Below, piece by piece: positions 53,732 to 62,598 of a DNA stretch of 64,000 nucleotides (positions within the stretch are counted from its first letter, which is position 1; every line of letters starts with the position of its first letter). The notes under the pieces were generated by a model that saw only the letters and a program-made list of their open reading frames with translations, made no database searches and was not told where the DNA came from. Position numbers and translations under genes: made by a program. Origin of the DNA: Weissella fangxianensis (GTDB lineage Bacteria; Bacillota; Bacilli; Lactobacillales; Lactobacillaceae); assembly GCF_024718545.1 (NCBI RefSeq), contig NZ_JAMXDB010000001.1, forward strand, positions 1 through 64,000, in the 5' to 3' direction.

Positions 53732-54877
53732 ATGGCTACAGGAAAGAATATTAATCCAAATAAAAAATTAGAAGGTAAGATTACTGACCCTAAAGAACGT
53801 CAAAATGCATTGAATGATGCTTTGAAAAAGATTGAAAAGTCTTTCGGTAAGGGCTCGGTTATGAAGCTTGGAGACAGTCGCTTCACCAAAGTTGAATCAA
53901 CACCAACTGGTTCATTAAAGCTGGATGTGGCTTTGGGTATTGGTGGTTATCCAAAGGGTCGTGTTGTTGAAATATATGGACCTGAATCATCTGGTAAGAC
54001 GACCTTGGCTTTGCATGCGGTTGCGGAAGCACAAAAAAATGGTGGTATCGTTGCCTATATTGATGCTGAAAATGCGATGGATGTGGAATATGCCAAAGCA
54101 TTAGGTGTTGATGTTGATGAACTACTATTATCTCAACCAGATACTGGTGAGCAAGGATTGGCCATTGCGGACGCTTTGGTAGCATCAGGTGCGATTGATA
54201 TGGTCGTTGTCGACTCTGTTGCCGCTTTGACACCTAAGGCAGAAATTGATGGTGAAATCGGTGACTCGTCAGTTGGTTTGCAAGCACGCATGATGTCACA
54301 AGCGCTACGTAAGATGTCAGGTGCTATCTTGAAGACAGGAACGACGGCTATCTTTATCAATCAATTACGTGAAAAGATTGGTGTGATGTTTGGTAATCCT
54401 GAGACAACTCCTGGTGGACGTGCATTGAAGTTCTATTCATCAGTACGTTTGGATGTTCGTCGTAAGGGTGGTATTGATGCAACTAAGGCAGATGGCGATA
54501 ATATCAAATCTGTTGGTAATTTGACACGTATTAAGGTCGTTAAGAATAAGGTTGCCGCACCATTCCGTGAAGTTGAAGTTGAAATTCTCTTTGGAAAGGG
54601 AATTTCAAAGACTGGTGAAATGATTGACTTGGCAGCTGATAAAGAAATCATCATTAAAGCTGGTTCATGGTTCTCTTATAAGGGTGAAAAGATTGGCCAA
54701 GGAAAGGTCAATGTTATTCGCTGGTTAGAGGAACCAGAACATAAAGAAATCTATGATAAAATTTATGATCAAGTTCGTCTGGCTTATATTGGTAGCCATG
54801 ATGGATCAGCTGATGCACCTGAAGCTGCACAAGAAGCAGATGGTGATGAAGTGCCATTGGATATTGAAGAAAAGTAA
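53732..54877 (+). CDS. recA: Recombinase RecA
   Basis: This is the DNA strand-exchange and SOS co-protease, 381 aa from the chosen ATG (GGAGG ten bases upstream; an ATG at 53711 has no site). Walker A is GPESSGKTT (about 74). YIDAENAMD replaces the usual YIDAEHALD. Walker B lies in [11 protein letters not shown]. The L1 and L2 loops are present: [20 protein letters not shown] and [20 protein letters not shown]. The acidic C-terminus ([17 protein letters not shown]) matches the family. It has its own promoter and terminator. Confidence 0.97.
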   Translation: MATGKNINPNKKLEGKITDPKERQNALNDALKKIEKSFGKGSVMKLGDSRFTKVESTPTGSLKLDVALGIGGYPKGRVVEIYGPESSGKTTLALHAVAEAQKNGGIVAYIDAENAMDVEYAKALGVDVDELLLSQPDTGEQGLAIADALVASGAIDMVVVDSVAALTPKAEIDGEIGDSSVGLQARMMSQALRKMSGAILKTGTTAIFINQLREKIGVMFGNPETTPGGRALKFYSSVRLDVRRKGGIDATKADGDNIKSVGNLTRIKVVKNKVAAPFREVEVEILFGKGISKTGEMIDLAADKEIIIKAGSWFSYKGEKIGQGKVNVIRWLEEPEHKEIYDKIYDQVRLAYIGSHDGSADAPEAAQEADGDEVPLDIEEK

Positions 54878-54895
54878 TCTATAATTAATAGACAG

Positions 54896-54927
54896 AAACT
54901 GGGACATCATGTTTGTCCCAGTTTTTG
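54896..54927 (+). terminator. Intrinsic terminator after recA
   Basis: AAACTGGGAC (54896-54905) pairs with GTCCCAGTTT (54915-54924), followed by T. Confidence 0.9.
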
Positions 54928-55002
54928 TCTGTAAAAATAACTAGCGAAACAGGCTAAAGTGGTGTAACATAGAAACACTAATTTTTATCGGGGGAGCATA
55001 AC

Positions 55003-57285
55003 ATGACGCCGTATGACTCAGAGCAAAAACGCCTAGATTCTGTACTAGAAAAAATTCAGAATGCTAAGGCAAATAATAAAATGCAACAAACGAACGCCAA
55101 GGAAAAGAAGGCGGATGTTGATTCTGGCTGGAAAGATGTTCGTTTTAAGACATCAACGTATGGTAGCTTGTTTGAGACAGCGATGTCGGTTCGTCAACAA
55201 CAACAAATGTTACAAGAACGTGAGTTGGCAATGGATTCAGCCGAACATCAGGCAGTTGTATTGGACCGTTTGACTGAACGTCCTTATTTTGCACGCATTG
55301 ATGTGCAAGAAAAGGGAGCAGAAAAGGTTGATCAAATCTATATTGGTTTAGCATCATTTTCAGATGGACCAGATAATTTCTTGATTTATGATTGGCGTGC
55401 ACCAATTTCTTCTATCTATTATGATGGTGGTTTGGGTAAAGTCTCTTATGACACGCCTGATGGTAAACAAGATGCTGAAGTCTCTTTGAAACGTCAATTT
55501 CAAATTGAAGATGGCACAATTGTCACAATTTTTGATACTGACGAAGCAGTTGGTGATCAGATGCTGCTTAATGCGGTTTCAGGTGAATCAACGACTAAGA
55601 TGAAGTCAATCGTTACGACGATTCAAAAGGAACAAAATAAAATTATCCGTAATACGGCAGCGGACTTGTTGTTTGTCCAAGGAGCTGCTGGTTCTGGTAA
55701 AACATCAGCTGTACTACAACGAGTGGCTTATCTGCTTTACCGTTATCGTGGTCATTTAACTTCAGGACAGGTCGTACTATTCTCGCCAAATCAATTGTTT
55801 AATGATTATATCGACCAAGTGCTACCAGAATTAGGTGAGCAAAACATGGTGCAAATGACCTTCTATCAGTATGCATCACGTCGTTTGCCTAGGTTACAGT
55901 TGGAAACGTTGCAAGAACGTTTTGAATCACAACCAACAGGTATGGCCAAGCAAATTATTGACTTAAAGGGGACAAGTGCCTACTTTAAAGCCATGCAAGC
56001 GTACGCGCAATCATTAAACCAAGCCAATTTGAAACTACGGCCGATTAAATTCCGTGGTCAAGAAATAATCAGCAAGGATAAAATTGCAGAAATCTATTAT
56101 TCATTTAATGATAACTACAACCTTGGTAATCGTCTGCATGCGACGAAAGAACAATTGATGAAAATTTTGCAAGGTAAATCAGGTAATGAAGTTCATGCTG
56201 ATTGGGTAGAAAATGAAGTACAAAATTTGAGTAAAGAACAATATGATACGATGCTCCGTGACAACCCACGTGAGTTTGATTCAGACGAAGCGGAGTATAA
56301 GTATATTGCGAAGCAGTTGGTAATGAAAGCATTTACGCCGGTTATCCGTGGTGTTAATCGTAATCATTTCATCAATATTAATGAGCAATTTGTTCACTTT
56401 TTAAAGTCAGTACCTCAGCTTATTAATTTGGCTGACTATGATATGAGTCAGGCAGACTGGCAAACCGGTGTTAAGCACACTATTGAACAAATGCGTCAAG
56501 GTGTTTTGCCAATGGCAGATATGACACCTTATATGATGTTATTCGATCTAATTAAGGGAAGTCGTGGGGAACGTGATATCCGTTTTGTCTTTATTGACGA
56601 AATTCAGGACTATACACCTTTCCAGTTGGCGTTCTTAAAGTTTAGTTTTCCAAAAGCTCGCTTTACAATGTTAGGTGACTTGAATCAGGCCATTTTTACC
56701 AAGGAAAACGCCGTTAGTTTGCAGGATGAATTGTCACAGTTATTTGATCCTGATAAGTCAGAGTACATTGAGTTAACCCAAACATATCGTTCAACCCAAC
56801 AAATTACAGACTTTTCAAAAGATATTTTGATTAATGGTGCGCAAATTGATGCTTTTGAACGCGCGGGTGATTTACCAACGGTTTCAATCGTGCCAAATAC
56901 TGAAGCAATGGTGACGGAAATTGTGCAACAATTAGCCGATAATCAAGCTGCAGAAGAGACAACGGCGATTATTACGAAGACTTTGGCGGAAGCTGAAATA
57001 GCCTATGCGGCTTTACGTGACCAAGCGGATGTCACGATTATCCGAACAGAGAATCAACGCTTAGTACCAGGAACAATTATTGTGCCTGCTTACTTGGCCA
57101 AGGGACTAGAATTTGATGCCGTTATTATGTGGAATGCGTCGCCAAAGGTGTATCATGGAGATGATGAACGACAACTTGTTTATACCATTGCATCTCGTGC
57201 AATGCATCAGTTAACGATATTTGCCGTTCAAGAATTGACGCCACTATTAGCGAATGTGGCTGATAACTTATACGAGATGAGGTAG
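55003..57285 (+). CDS. helD: HelD-like RNA polymerase recycling helicase
   Basis: This 760-aa UvrD/Rep-superfamily ATPase of the HelD type removes stalled RNA polymerase from DNA. The N-terminal arm is a charged coiled coil (about 1-75). The signature IYIGLASF and FLIYDWRAPISSIYYD (about 127-142) identifies HelD rather than UvrD. Walker A is GAAGSGKTSAVLQR (about 228), Walker B FVFIDEIQDYTPFQ (about 528), and motif VI-like LVYTIASRAMHQLTIF is near the end. It is followed six bases later by coaA. Its promoter is not obvious beyond a TAACAT -10. Confidence 0.93.
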   Translation: MTPYDSEQKRLDSVLEKIQNAKANNKMQQTNAKEKKADVDSGWKDVRFKTSTYGSLFETAMSVRQQQQMLQERELAMDSAEHQAVVLDRLTERPYFARIDVQEKGAEKVDQIYIGLASFSDGPDNFLIYDWRAPISSIYYDGGLGKVSYDTPDGKQDAEVSLKRQFQIEDGTIVTIFDTDEAVGDQMLLNAVSGESTTKMKSIVTTIQKEQNKIIRNTAADLLFVQGAAGSGKTSAVLQRVAYLLYRYRGHLTSGQVVLFSPNQLFNDYIDQVLPELGEQNMVQMTFYQYASRRLPRLQLETLQERFESQPTGMAKQIIDLKGTSAYFKAMQAYAQSLNQANLKLRPIKFRGQEIISKDKIAEIYYSFNDNYNLGNRLHATKEQLMKILQGKSGNEVHADWVENEVQNLSKEQYDTMLRDNPREFDSDEAEYKYIAKQLVMKAFTPVIRGVNRNHFININEQFVHFLKSVPQLINLADYDMSQADWQTGVKHTIEQMRQGVLPMADMTPYMMLFDLIKGSRGERDIRFVFIDEIQDYTPFQLAFLKFSFPKARFTMLGDLNQAIFTKENAVSLQDELSQLFDPDKSEYIELTQTYRSTQQITDFSKDILINGAQIDAFERAGDLPTVSIVPNTEAMVTEIVQQLADNQAAEETTAIITKTLAEAEIAYAALRDQADVTIIRTENQRLVPGTIIVPAYLAKGLEFDAVIMWNASPKVYHGDDERQLVYTIASRAMHQLTIFAVQELTPLLANVADNLYEMR

Positions 57286-57291
57286 TCTACT

Positions 57292-58236
57292 ATGGCGACA
57301 GCACCGTTAAATTTTGCTGTTTTTAATAGAGAGAATTGGCAAAAATTAGCTAATCAGTATGTGGTGCCAGAAAAGATTGATATGACACCACAGACATTGC
57401 AGAACATTAAGGCATATAATGACCGCATTGTGATGGCCGATGTATTTAATATTTATGGACCGTTAGTGACCTATATTAAATTACGTTATGACCAGTATCG
57501 GCATGATATAGCAGAACGCGCTGATTTTCTTGGTCGGTCAGCATCACGAGGACCATTTATTATCGGTATTGCTGGTTCAGTGGCGGTTGGTAAATCGACA
57601 ACAGCACGTTTATTACAATACATGTTGCAGTCAGCTTTCCCCGAGAAGGAAATTGCTTTAACGACAACGGACGGATTTTTATATTCTAATAAAAAATTAC
57701 GGGCTGCTGGTATTTTTGACCGTAAAGGTTTTCCTGAGTCTTATGATATGGCAGAGTTGTTAGCGTTTATGAATGCATTGAAAGAAGGCAAACGGACTGT
57801 CCATTCGCCTAAGTATTCTCATGATATGTCCGATGTGTTGGTAGGTGAGTATGATGAGTTTGATAATCCAGATATTTTCATTATTGAAGGTATCAACACG
57901 TTACAAAGTGGGGCGAACACGCCTGTATACGTTTCGGATTTCTTTGACTTTTCGATTTATGTGGATGCCCAAACAGATTTGATCGAGCAATGGTATATTG
58001 AACGGTTTAAGGCGTTGCTATCGGCTGCAAAGGATAATCCGGCTGACAATGAATTCTTTGCTGAGTATACAAAGATGCCAACGGAACAAGCGGTAGCATC
58101 TGCTTTAGATGTGTGGCGCCAAGTAAATTTGCCCAACCTAAACGAATATATTTTACCAACTCGTGAGCGTGCCGATTTAGTATTGCATAAACAAGCTAAT
58201 CACGAGATAGATACGATATGGTTACGCAAATTCTAA
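57292..58236 (+). CDS. coaA: Type I pantothenate kinase
   Basis: This 314-aa enzyme phosphorylates pantothenate, the first step of coenzyme A synthesis. Conserved features are IGIAGSVAVGKSTTAR (P-loop, about 92-107), TTDGFLYSN (about 125) and RKGFPESYD, with HSPKYSHD and IIEGINTLQ (about 203). This is the canonical bacterial type, feedback-inhibited by CoA. It is cotranscribed with helD (6-bp spacing). A strong terminator follows. Confidence 0.95.
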   Translation: MATAPLNFAVFNRENWQKLANQYVVPEKIDMTPQTLQNIKAYNDRIVMADVFNIYGPLVTYIKLRYDQYRHDIAERADFLGRSASRGPFIIGIAGSVAVGKSTTARLLQYMLQSAFPEKEIALTTTDGFLYSNKKLRAAGIFDRKGFPESYDMAELLAFMNALKEGKRTVHSPKYSHDMSDVLVGEYDEFDNPDIFIIEGINTLQSGANTPVYVSDFFDFSIYVDAQTDLIEQWYIERFKALLSAAKDNPADNEFFAEYTKMPTEQAVASALDVWRQVNLPNLNEYILPTRERADLVLHKQANHEIDTIWLRKF

Positions 58237-58279
58237 AAACATTACTTTTCAAAATGACGATAATGTAACAAAAAGCCAT

Positions 58280-58317
58280 AAAGACGCCGAACATTCGTGT
58301 TCAGCGTCTTTATTTTT
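58280..58317 (+). terminator. Intrinsic terminator after coaA
   Basis: AAAGACGC (58280-58287) pairs with GCGTCTTT (58304-58311), with inner GAAC/GTTC pairing, then T-rich sequence. The rest of the gap 58318-58603 holds the WalR box below and the leader of the LysM gene. Confidence 0.92.
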
Positions 58318-58461
58318 TATTTTTAAGGAAATTTTAGAGATTATTTTTCGAGTTAACTATCTTAATGTTTTCTTTATAAATCCCTATTTTATAGGGGATA
58401 CTTTCTAATGTTACAAAAATATTTCGTGTATTGGCGGCTTTGAATTAACCGTTTAAATTCA

Positions 58462-58478
58462 TGTAATGTTTATGTAAC
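58462..58478 (+). promoter_or_regulatory. WalR (YycF) box upstream of the APF-like gene
   Basis: TGTAAT (58462-58467), five bases, TGTAAC (58473-58478) fits the WalR consensus TGTWAH-N5-TGTWAH exactly. It lies about 125 bp before the start. WalRK controls wall hydrolases in Firmicutes, which fits the downstream LysM protein. Confidence 0.7.
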
Positions 58479-58603
58479 TTGCTATAAGCTGAAATTGTTA
58501 AACTATTACTTGTCGTTGGGTAATGCCCAATTCATCAACCTGCGTAGTCACAGGTATTAAATATAGTAATCAAAATTATCCATTAGGAGTATTATTAATT
58601 TTT

Positions 58604-59386
58604 ATGAGTAGTAAAGTGAAACAAACAGCCTTAGCAGTTGCCGGAGTTGCGTCAGTCTTTGTTGCTGGTTCATCTATTGTTAATGCCGCATCAACTTATA
58701 CAGTTAAAGAGGGCGATACTTTATCAGAAGTTGCCAACAAGTTCAACATGACAGTTGATGACTTGGTAAAGTCAAACGACTTGAAAGATGCGAACATGAT
58801 CTTCGTTGATCAAAAGATTGAAGTGCCAGATTCAGCAGACCTTGCTGAAACTGATATTGATGCATCAACTGATTCTGCAGCTAACGATGCTGCTTCATTG
58901 GCAATGTCTCAAGCTGCTTCATCAGCTGCTGCAAGTTCAGCAGCCGCAGCATCATCAGCAGCCGCAGCTAGCTCAGCTGCTGCATCACAAGCTGCTGCTG
59001 ACAAGGCTGCCGCAAGCGAAGCTGCTCAAGCAGATACGACTGCAGCTGCAGAGCCAGCTCAACAAGCTGCACCAGCAACTTCAAATGAGTCAGCTGCTGC
59101 AGAAAGCACACCATCATCAAGCAATGAAGCTGGTGGATCAGTTAAGGCACAATTCTTGGCTAACGGTGGAACTGAAGCTTTGTGGAGTTCAGTTGTTATG
59201 CCAGAATCAGGTGGAAATCCTAATGCCGTTTCACCAAATGGCTACCATGGTCTTGGTCAAACCAAAGAAGGTTGGGGATCTGGTAGTGTTGCCAGCCAAA
59301 CTTCAGGAATGGTTAATTATGCCACTTCACGTTACGGTTCAGTTGAAAACGCAACGGCCTTCCGTCAAGCTAACGGTTGGTGGTAA
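58604..59386 (+). CDS. Secreted LysM protein with APF/transglycosylase-like C-terminal domain
   Basis: This 260-aa precursor from MSSKVKQTAL has a signal peptide (about 1-29, cleaved after NAA). A LysM domain binds peptidoglycan (about 31-75: YTVKEGDTLSEVANKFNMTVDDLVKSN). A long Ala/Ser repeat linker follows (about 90-160). The C-terminal domain matches aggregation-promoting factor-type proteins (LWSSVVMPESGGNPNAVSP, GYHGLGQ, ATAFRQANGWW); the Glu in PESGGNP is the likely lytic-transglycosylase acid. The frame stays open to an ATG at 58523, but that would precede the signal peptide. AGGAG lies 15 bases ahead of the chosen start, somewhat far. Confidence 0.88.
   Translation: MSSKVKQTALAVAGVASVFVAGSSIVNAASTYTVKEGDTLSEVANKFNMTVDDLVKSNDLKDANMIFVDQKIEVPDSADLAETDIDASTDSAANDAASLAMSQAASSAAASSAAAASSAAAASSAAASQAAADKAAASEAAQADTTAAAEPAQQAAPATSNESAAAESTPSSSNEAGGSVKAQFLANGGTEALWSSVVMPESGGNPNAVSPNGYHGLGQTKEGWGSGSVASQTSGMVNYATSRYGSVENATAFRQANGWW
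58905..59040 (+). repeat. Ala/Ser-coding low-complexity repeat
   Basis: Short tandem units of the type TCAGCAGCCGCA encode (S)(A)n stretches in the linker of the APF-like protein. Slippage could alter linker length between strains. Confidence 0.75.
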
Positions 59387-59409
59387 AAAACACTTAATGA
59401 ATAATAATC

Positions 59410-59449
59410 AGAAGATTGAGCAATTAAATTGTCTCGGTCTTCTTTTTTT
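59410..59449 (+). terminator. Intrinsic terminator after the APF-like gene
   Basis: AGAAGATTGAG (59410-59420) pairs with CTCGGTCTTCT (59433-59443) with G-U pairs, followed by six T. The gap to 59700 further holds the dyads and promoter listed separately. Confidence 0.85.
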
Positions 59450-59468
59450 ATGAAAAAATTTCCGAAAG

Positions 59469-59485
59469 TTGTGAACACATCACAA
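59469..59485 (+). promoter_or_regulatory. Dyad upstream of the MFS exporter (site 1)
   Basis: TTGTGA, five bases, TCACAA is a perfect inverted repeat. A related half-conserved sequence TTGTGAACACAACTACAA recurs at 59592-59609, so the two may be sites for one regulator. Confidence 0.45.
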
Positions 59486-59611
59486 ACAACTGTTCAATAA
59501 ATGATGTTATCCTGTAAGGGTTTTCATTGCTTATGGCATAGCGATATTGATAGATGAATTGATGACCACGATTGGCCAGTACAGTTGTTTCTTGTGAACA
59601 CAACTACAATA

Positions 59612-59632
59612 TTTGTTAAATTACTTAACAAA
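59612..59632 (+). promoter_or_regulatory. Dyad just upstream of the MFS promoter (site 2)
   Basis: TTTGTTAA, five bases, TTAACAAA is a perfect 8-bp inverted repeat ending five bases before the -35. Confidence 0.55.
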
Positions 59633-59636
59633 AAAC

Positions 59637-59675
59637 TTGATTAAATAGAAAACGAGTTTTACAATGATACATTGT
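59637..59675 (+). promoter_or_regulatory. MFS exporter promoter with operator over the -10
   Basis: TTGATT (59637-59642) and TACAAT (59660-59665) are 17 bp apart. ACAATG-ATA-CATTGT (59661-59675), a perfect dyad, overlaps the -10, as expected for repressor control of an efflux gene. No regulator gene is adjacent. Confidence 0.7.
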
Positions 59676-59700
59676 GATTAAAACAAATGGAGGAAAACAA

Positions 59701-61245
59701 ATGGCACATGATAAAAGTGTGACTTTGGATATGGACGGTAAGCCATTTAACCGTACAGCCATGGTCGCCGTATTATTAATCGGTACTTTTGCTGGTGTGT
59801 TGATGCAAACATCATTGGGAACGGCTATTCCAACCCTAATGAACGATTTTGATATTTCGTTTGCAACGGCGCAACAAGCAACAACTTGGTTCTTACTAGC
59901 AAACGGGGTGATGATGCCCGTTTCAGCTTTCTTATCAACGCGTATTAAATCAAGAACATTATATATTATTGCTTATGCACTTTTAACTGCAGGAATGGCT
60001 TTGACGGCCTTTACACCTGCTGATTCAAATATGTGGTGGATGTTCTTAGCTGGTCGTATCGTAACTGCCATTGCCGTTGGAGTAACGATGCCTTTGATGC
60101 AAGTGGTAATGCTTAACATCTATCCAATTGAAGAACGTGGTGCTGCCATGGGAATCAACGGTATTGTGATTGGGCTAGCGCCTGCTATCGGACCTAGTTT
60201 GTCTGGTTGGATCCTTGAAAAGGACCACACGTTACTTGGCTTGACAATTTCTTCTTCATGGCGAACTATCTTTATTTTGCCATTGATCGTTATTGCCATC
60301 GCATTTATTTTGTCATTCTTCTATGTTAAGAATGTTTTGCCTACTAAGAAGATTAAGTTGGATGTTGTTTCATTCATCTTGTCAATTCTTGGTTTCGGTG
60401 TCTTCCTACTTGGATTTACAAATGTGGCTACAGCAGGTTGGGGTGATTTCTCATCAGTTATCTTACCAATCATCGCTGGTTTGCTACTAATCATTTTGTT
60501 CATCTGGCGCCAAGTTAAAATGGATGTACCATTTATGGACGTCCGTGTCTTTAAGAATAAGCAATTCTCATTGACGACCTTAGGCGTTATGTTGGCTATG
60601 ATGGCCATGATGGGTGTTCAAATGATGTTGCCAACTTACTTGCAAAACGTGCATGGTATGTCAACATTGAATTCTGGACTAGTTTTGTTGCCAGGTGCAT
60701 TGATGATGGGATTGTTGGCACCATTGACTGGACGTATGTATGACCAAATTGGTGCAAAGCGTCTAGCAATTGTCGGCTTTGCTATCTTGGCTTTGGGAAC
60801 TTTGCCATTTATGTTCATTACGACAACAACTTCAGGTGCTTTCATTACAGCCCTATATGCTTTGCGTATGTTTGGTGTTGCGATGGTTATGATGCCATTG
60901 ACGACGATGTCAATGTCAGTTTTGCCAGCTAATGAAGCACCACATGCAACGGCTTCAAACAACACGGCCCGTCAAGTGGCTTCGTCAGTTGTTGTTGCCT
61001 TGTTGACATCAGTGACACAAAATATTATCAATAACAACGAGCCAGGTAAGGCTTTGCAGACAGCTAATCCATTACAATATGGATCAGATATGCTTGATGC
61101 CTCGATGAAGGGCTTCCGTGTATCATTTGCCATCGGTTTCGGCTTCGCAATTCTTGGTATTATTGTGGCACTATTTGTCCGCGGTGGTCGTGTTGTACCT
61201 GAGGGTATGACAAAACATGTCTCATCAGATGAAAAGGAGGATTAG
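59701..61245 (+). CDS. DHA2-type MFS multidrug exporter (EmrB/QacA-like)
   Basis: This 514-aa 14-helix drug:H+ antiporter is identified by TSLGTAIPTLMNDFDIS near helix 1 (motif D1-type), FLAGRIVTAIAVGVTMPLMQVV (helix 4), and the motif C-like GLAPAIGPSLSGWIL (helix 5). The start ATG at 59701 has GGAGG eight bases upstream; an ATT-rich in-frame extension to 59674 lacks a site. Exported drugs cannot be predicted. It is followed five bases later by a DUF4811 gene, a common pairing in lactobacilli. Several dyads in front suggest inducible expression. Confidence 0.93.
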   Translation: MAHDKSVTLDMDGKPFNRTAMVAVLLIGTFAGVLMQTSLGTAIPTLMNDFDISFATAQQATTWFLLANGVMMPVSAFLSTRIKSRTLYIIAYALLTAGMALTAFTPADSNMWWMFLAGRIVTAIAVGVTMPLMQVVMLNIYPIEERGAAMGINGIVIGLAPAIGPSLSGWILEKDHTLLGLTISSSWRTIFILPLIVIAIAFILSFFYVKNVLPTKKIKLDVVSFILSILGFGVFLLGFTNVATAGWGDFSSVILPIIAGLLLIILFIWRQVKMDVPFMDVRVFKNKQFSLTTLGVMLAMMAMMGVQMMLPTYLQNVHGMSTLNSGLVLLPGALMMGLLAPLTGRMYDQIGAKRLAIVGFAILALGTLPFMFITTTTSGAFITALYALRMFGVAMVMMPLTTMSMSVLPANEAPHATASNNTARQVASSVVVALLTSVTQNIINNNEPGKALQTANPLQYGSDMLDASMKGFRVSFAIGFGFAILGIIVALFVRGGRVVPEGMTKHVSSDEKED

Positions 61246-61250
61246 GCAAC

Positions 61251-62003
61251 ATGATTATTATTGTTTTAGCAGTATTTGCAGTATTAACATATATCTCATG
61301 GTTCTACATTAAAAGTGCGCCAACACGCCTTATTATGGGCCTAATCTCTTTTGCTTTATTAGGAGCAACTGTGTTGTTGCTAACCGCTAATATCAAGTCA
61401 CATTATGGGATGAAGAATGTGACAACAACTACCGAAAAGACAATTTATTCAGCTGGTGGTTCAAAATCACCCGCTGGTATGTTGATTACACAAGAACTTG
61501 GTACGAAGTCAGGCAACTATGTCATGATCTATGCGGATAGTGAAGATGGTAAAGCTAAGCCACATTTTGTCCCAAACAAGAAGAACATGGCCGAGGCTAT
61601 TAACAAGAAGGCAACTTATAAGACTGCTGATGTTGATAAGGCTACCGTTAAGACGGTGACAACTCGTCGTGAGTGGCAAAATGACTTCTTTAAGTGGTTG
61701 TTAGACTTTGGAGGCAAAGGTCACTCATTAGTTAAGCAAACAAGCACTGTGACTGTTCCTAAGAACACTTGGGTCGTTTTGAGTGCTCAACAAGCAAAAC
61801 AAGTGACAGCAAAGCAAAAGGCAGCTGGTCAAGATAAGGCCGCTGCTGCTGCGCAACAAAAGCAAATGCGTGATGCCATTCAAGCTAAAGTTGCTGCATA
61901 TATGAAGGATAATCCAAAGGCAAGCGCCAATGACGTTGCCGATTATTCTCATGAAGCAACTGCGGAAATGACAGCAGATGCCATGAAGCAAATGATTAAA
62001 TAG
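61251..62003 (+). CDS. DUF4811 membrane protein, partner of the MFS exporter
   Basis: This 250-aa protein has two N-terminal membrane helices (about 2-17 and 26-46) and an extracellular or cytoplasmic beta-rich region with GMLITQELG, a NDFFKWLLDFGG segment, and a basic Ala/Gln-rich helical tail (about 180-250). It matches the DUF4811 family as remembered, which occurs beside DHA2 exporters in Lactobacillales. It may assist or modulate the transporter; no function is proven. AAGGAGG lies upstream within the end of the MFS gene. Confidence 0.82.
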   Translation: MIIIVLAVFAVLTYISWFYIKSAPTRLIMGLISFALLGATVLLLTANIKSHYGMKNVTTTTEKTIYSAGGSKSPAGMLITQELGTKSGNYVMIYADSEDGKAKPHFVPNKKNMAEAINKKATYKTADVDKATVKTVTTRREWQNDFFKWLLDFGGKGHSLVKQTSTVTVPKNTWVVLSAQQAKQVTAKQKAAGQDKAAAAAQQKQMRDAIQAKVAAYMKDNPKASANDVADYSHEATAEMTADAMKQMIK

Positions 62004-62008
62004 TCAGT

Positions 62009-62092
62009 AAAAACATTTATTAACAGGTTAGGTGATTGGGTCGTCTGAATTAGGGGATACTGATAGCTTAACTGCTTAGTAAATGTTTTTTT
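62009..62092 (+). terminator. Long-loop terminator after the DUF4811 gene
   Basis: AAAAACATTTA (62009-62019) pairs with TAAATGTTTTT (62080-62090), then T. The 60-base loop has further weak pairing. Confidence 0.6.
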
Positions 62093-62195
62093 ATTATCAA
62101 TGTAATCGCCTGCTATAACTGGTATCATCGCTAATCATGCGATAATAATTTCGCTATCAGTTAAAATGTTTGTATCATTAAGTAGGAACACGTGT

Positions 62196-62302
62196 TATAC
62201 TTAAAACATAGTTTGAAAGATTTTGTTTTATGTTTCTCAGAAATAAGGGCATCTTCGTTTTGGATTATTAATTTTATGGCAGGATGCCAGGAGGTTTCAG
62301 AC
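62196..62302 (+). promoter_or_regulatory. cspA promoter and long 5' leader
   Basis: An extended -10 (TGTTATACT, TATACT at 62196-62201) is followed by an untranslated leader of about 95 nt before the cold-shock gene. Long leaders that fold differently with temperature are usual for csp mRNAs. An upstream in-frame ATG-like start exists in the leader but has no ribosome site. Confidence 0.6.
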
Positions 62303-62503
62303 ATGGAACAAGGAACAGTAAAGTGGTTTAACGCAGACAAGGGTTACGGATTTATCTCACGCGAATCAGGCGACGATGTATTCGTACACTTCTCAGCAAT
62401 CCAATCTGATGGCTTCAAGTCATTAGAAGAAGGTCAAGCTGTATCATTTGAAGTACAACAAGGTGACCGTGGTTTGCAAGCTGCTAACGTTACAAAGTTG
62501 TAA
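62303..62503 (+). CDS. cspA: Cold-shock protein (CspA family)
   Basis: This 66-aa OB-fold RNA chaperone has both RNP motifs: RNP1 KGYGFIS (about residues 13-19) and RNP2 VFVHFSAI (about 27-34). It begins [16 protein letters not shown], as in typical family members, and ends AANVTKL. The ATG has GGAGG nine bases upstream. It binds single-stranded RNA and melts secondary structure during cold shock and growth transitions. A leader of about 95 nt and a strong terminator flank it. Confidence 0.96.
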   Translation: MEQGTVKWFNADKGYGFISRESGDDVFVHFSAIQSDGFKSLEEGQAVSFEVQQGDRGLQAANVTKL

Positions 62504-62523
62504 TCGTTAATCAGCTTAAAAAA

Positions 62524-62560
62524 TAAAAGAGCCTGGGAATTTTCCTAGGCTCTTTTATTG
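62524..62560 (+). terminator. Intrinsic terminator after cspA
   Basis: TAAAAGAGCCT (from 62524) pairs with AGGCTCTTTTA (to 62558) with inner GGAA/TTCC pairing. Confidence 0.92.
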
Positions 62561-62598
62561 TGGTAATAGTGACGCATTATTTCTATGGAGAGTGTGCA

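Noticed and set aside
53883-54233. 116-aa His/Gln-rich minus-strand frame within recA
   Set aside because: It is a codon-bias shadow of recA with no start signals.
58523-58603. 27-residue N-terminal extension of the APF-like protein
   Set aside because: It would bury the signal peptide and has no Shine-Dalgarno; MSSKVKQ is a natural secretion start.
58806-59453. 215-aa open frame rich in Leu, Gln and His
   Set aside because: It is the out-of-frame shadow of the Ala/Ser repeat region of the APF-like gene.
62192-62302. 37-residue extension in front of cspA
   Set aside because: Cold-shock proteins start MEQGTVKWF and the GGAGG supports that start; the rest is leader RNA.
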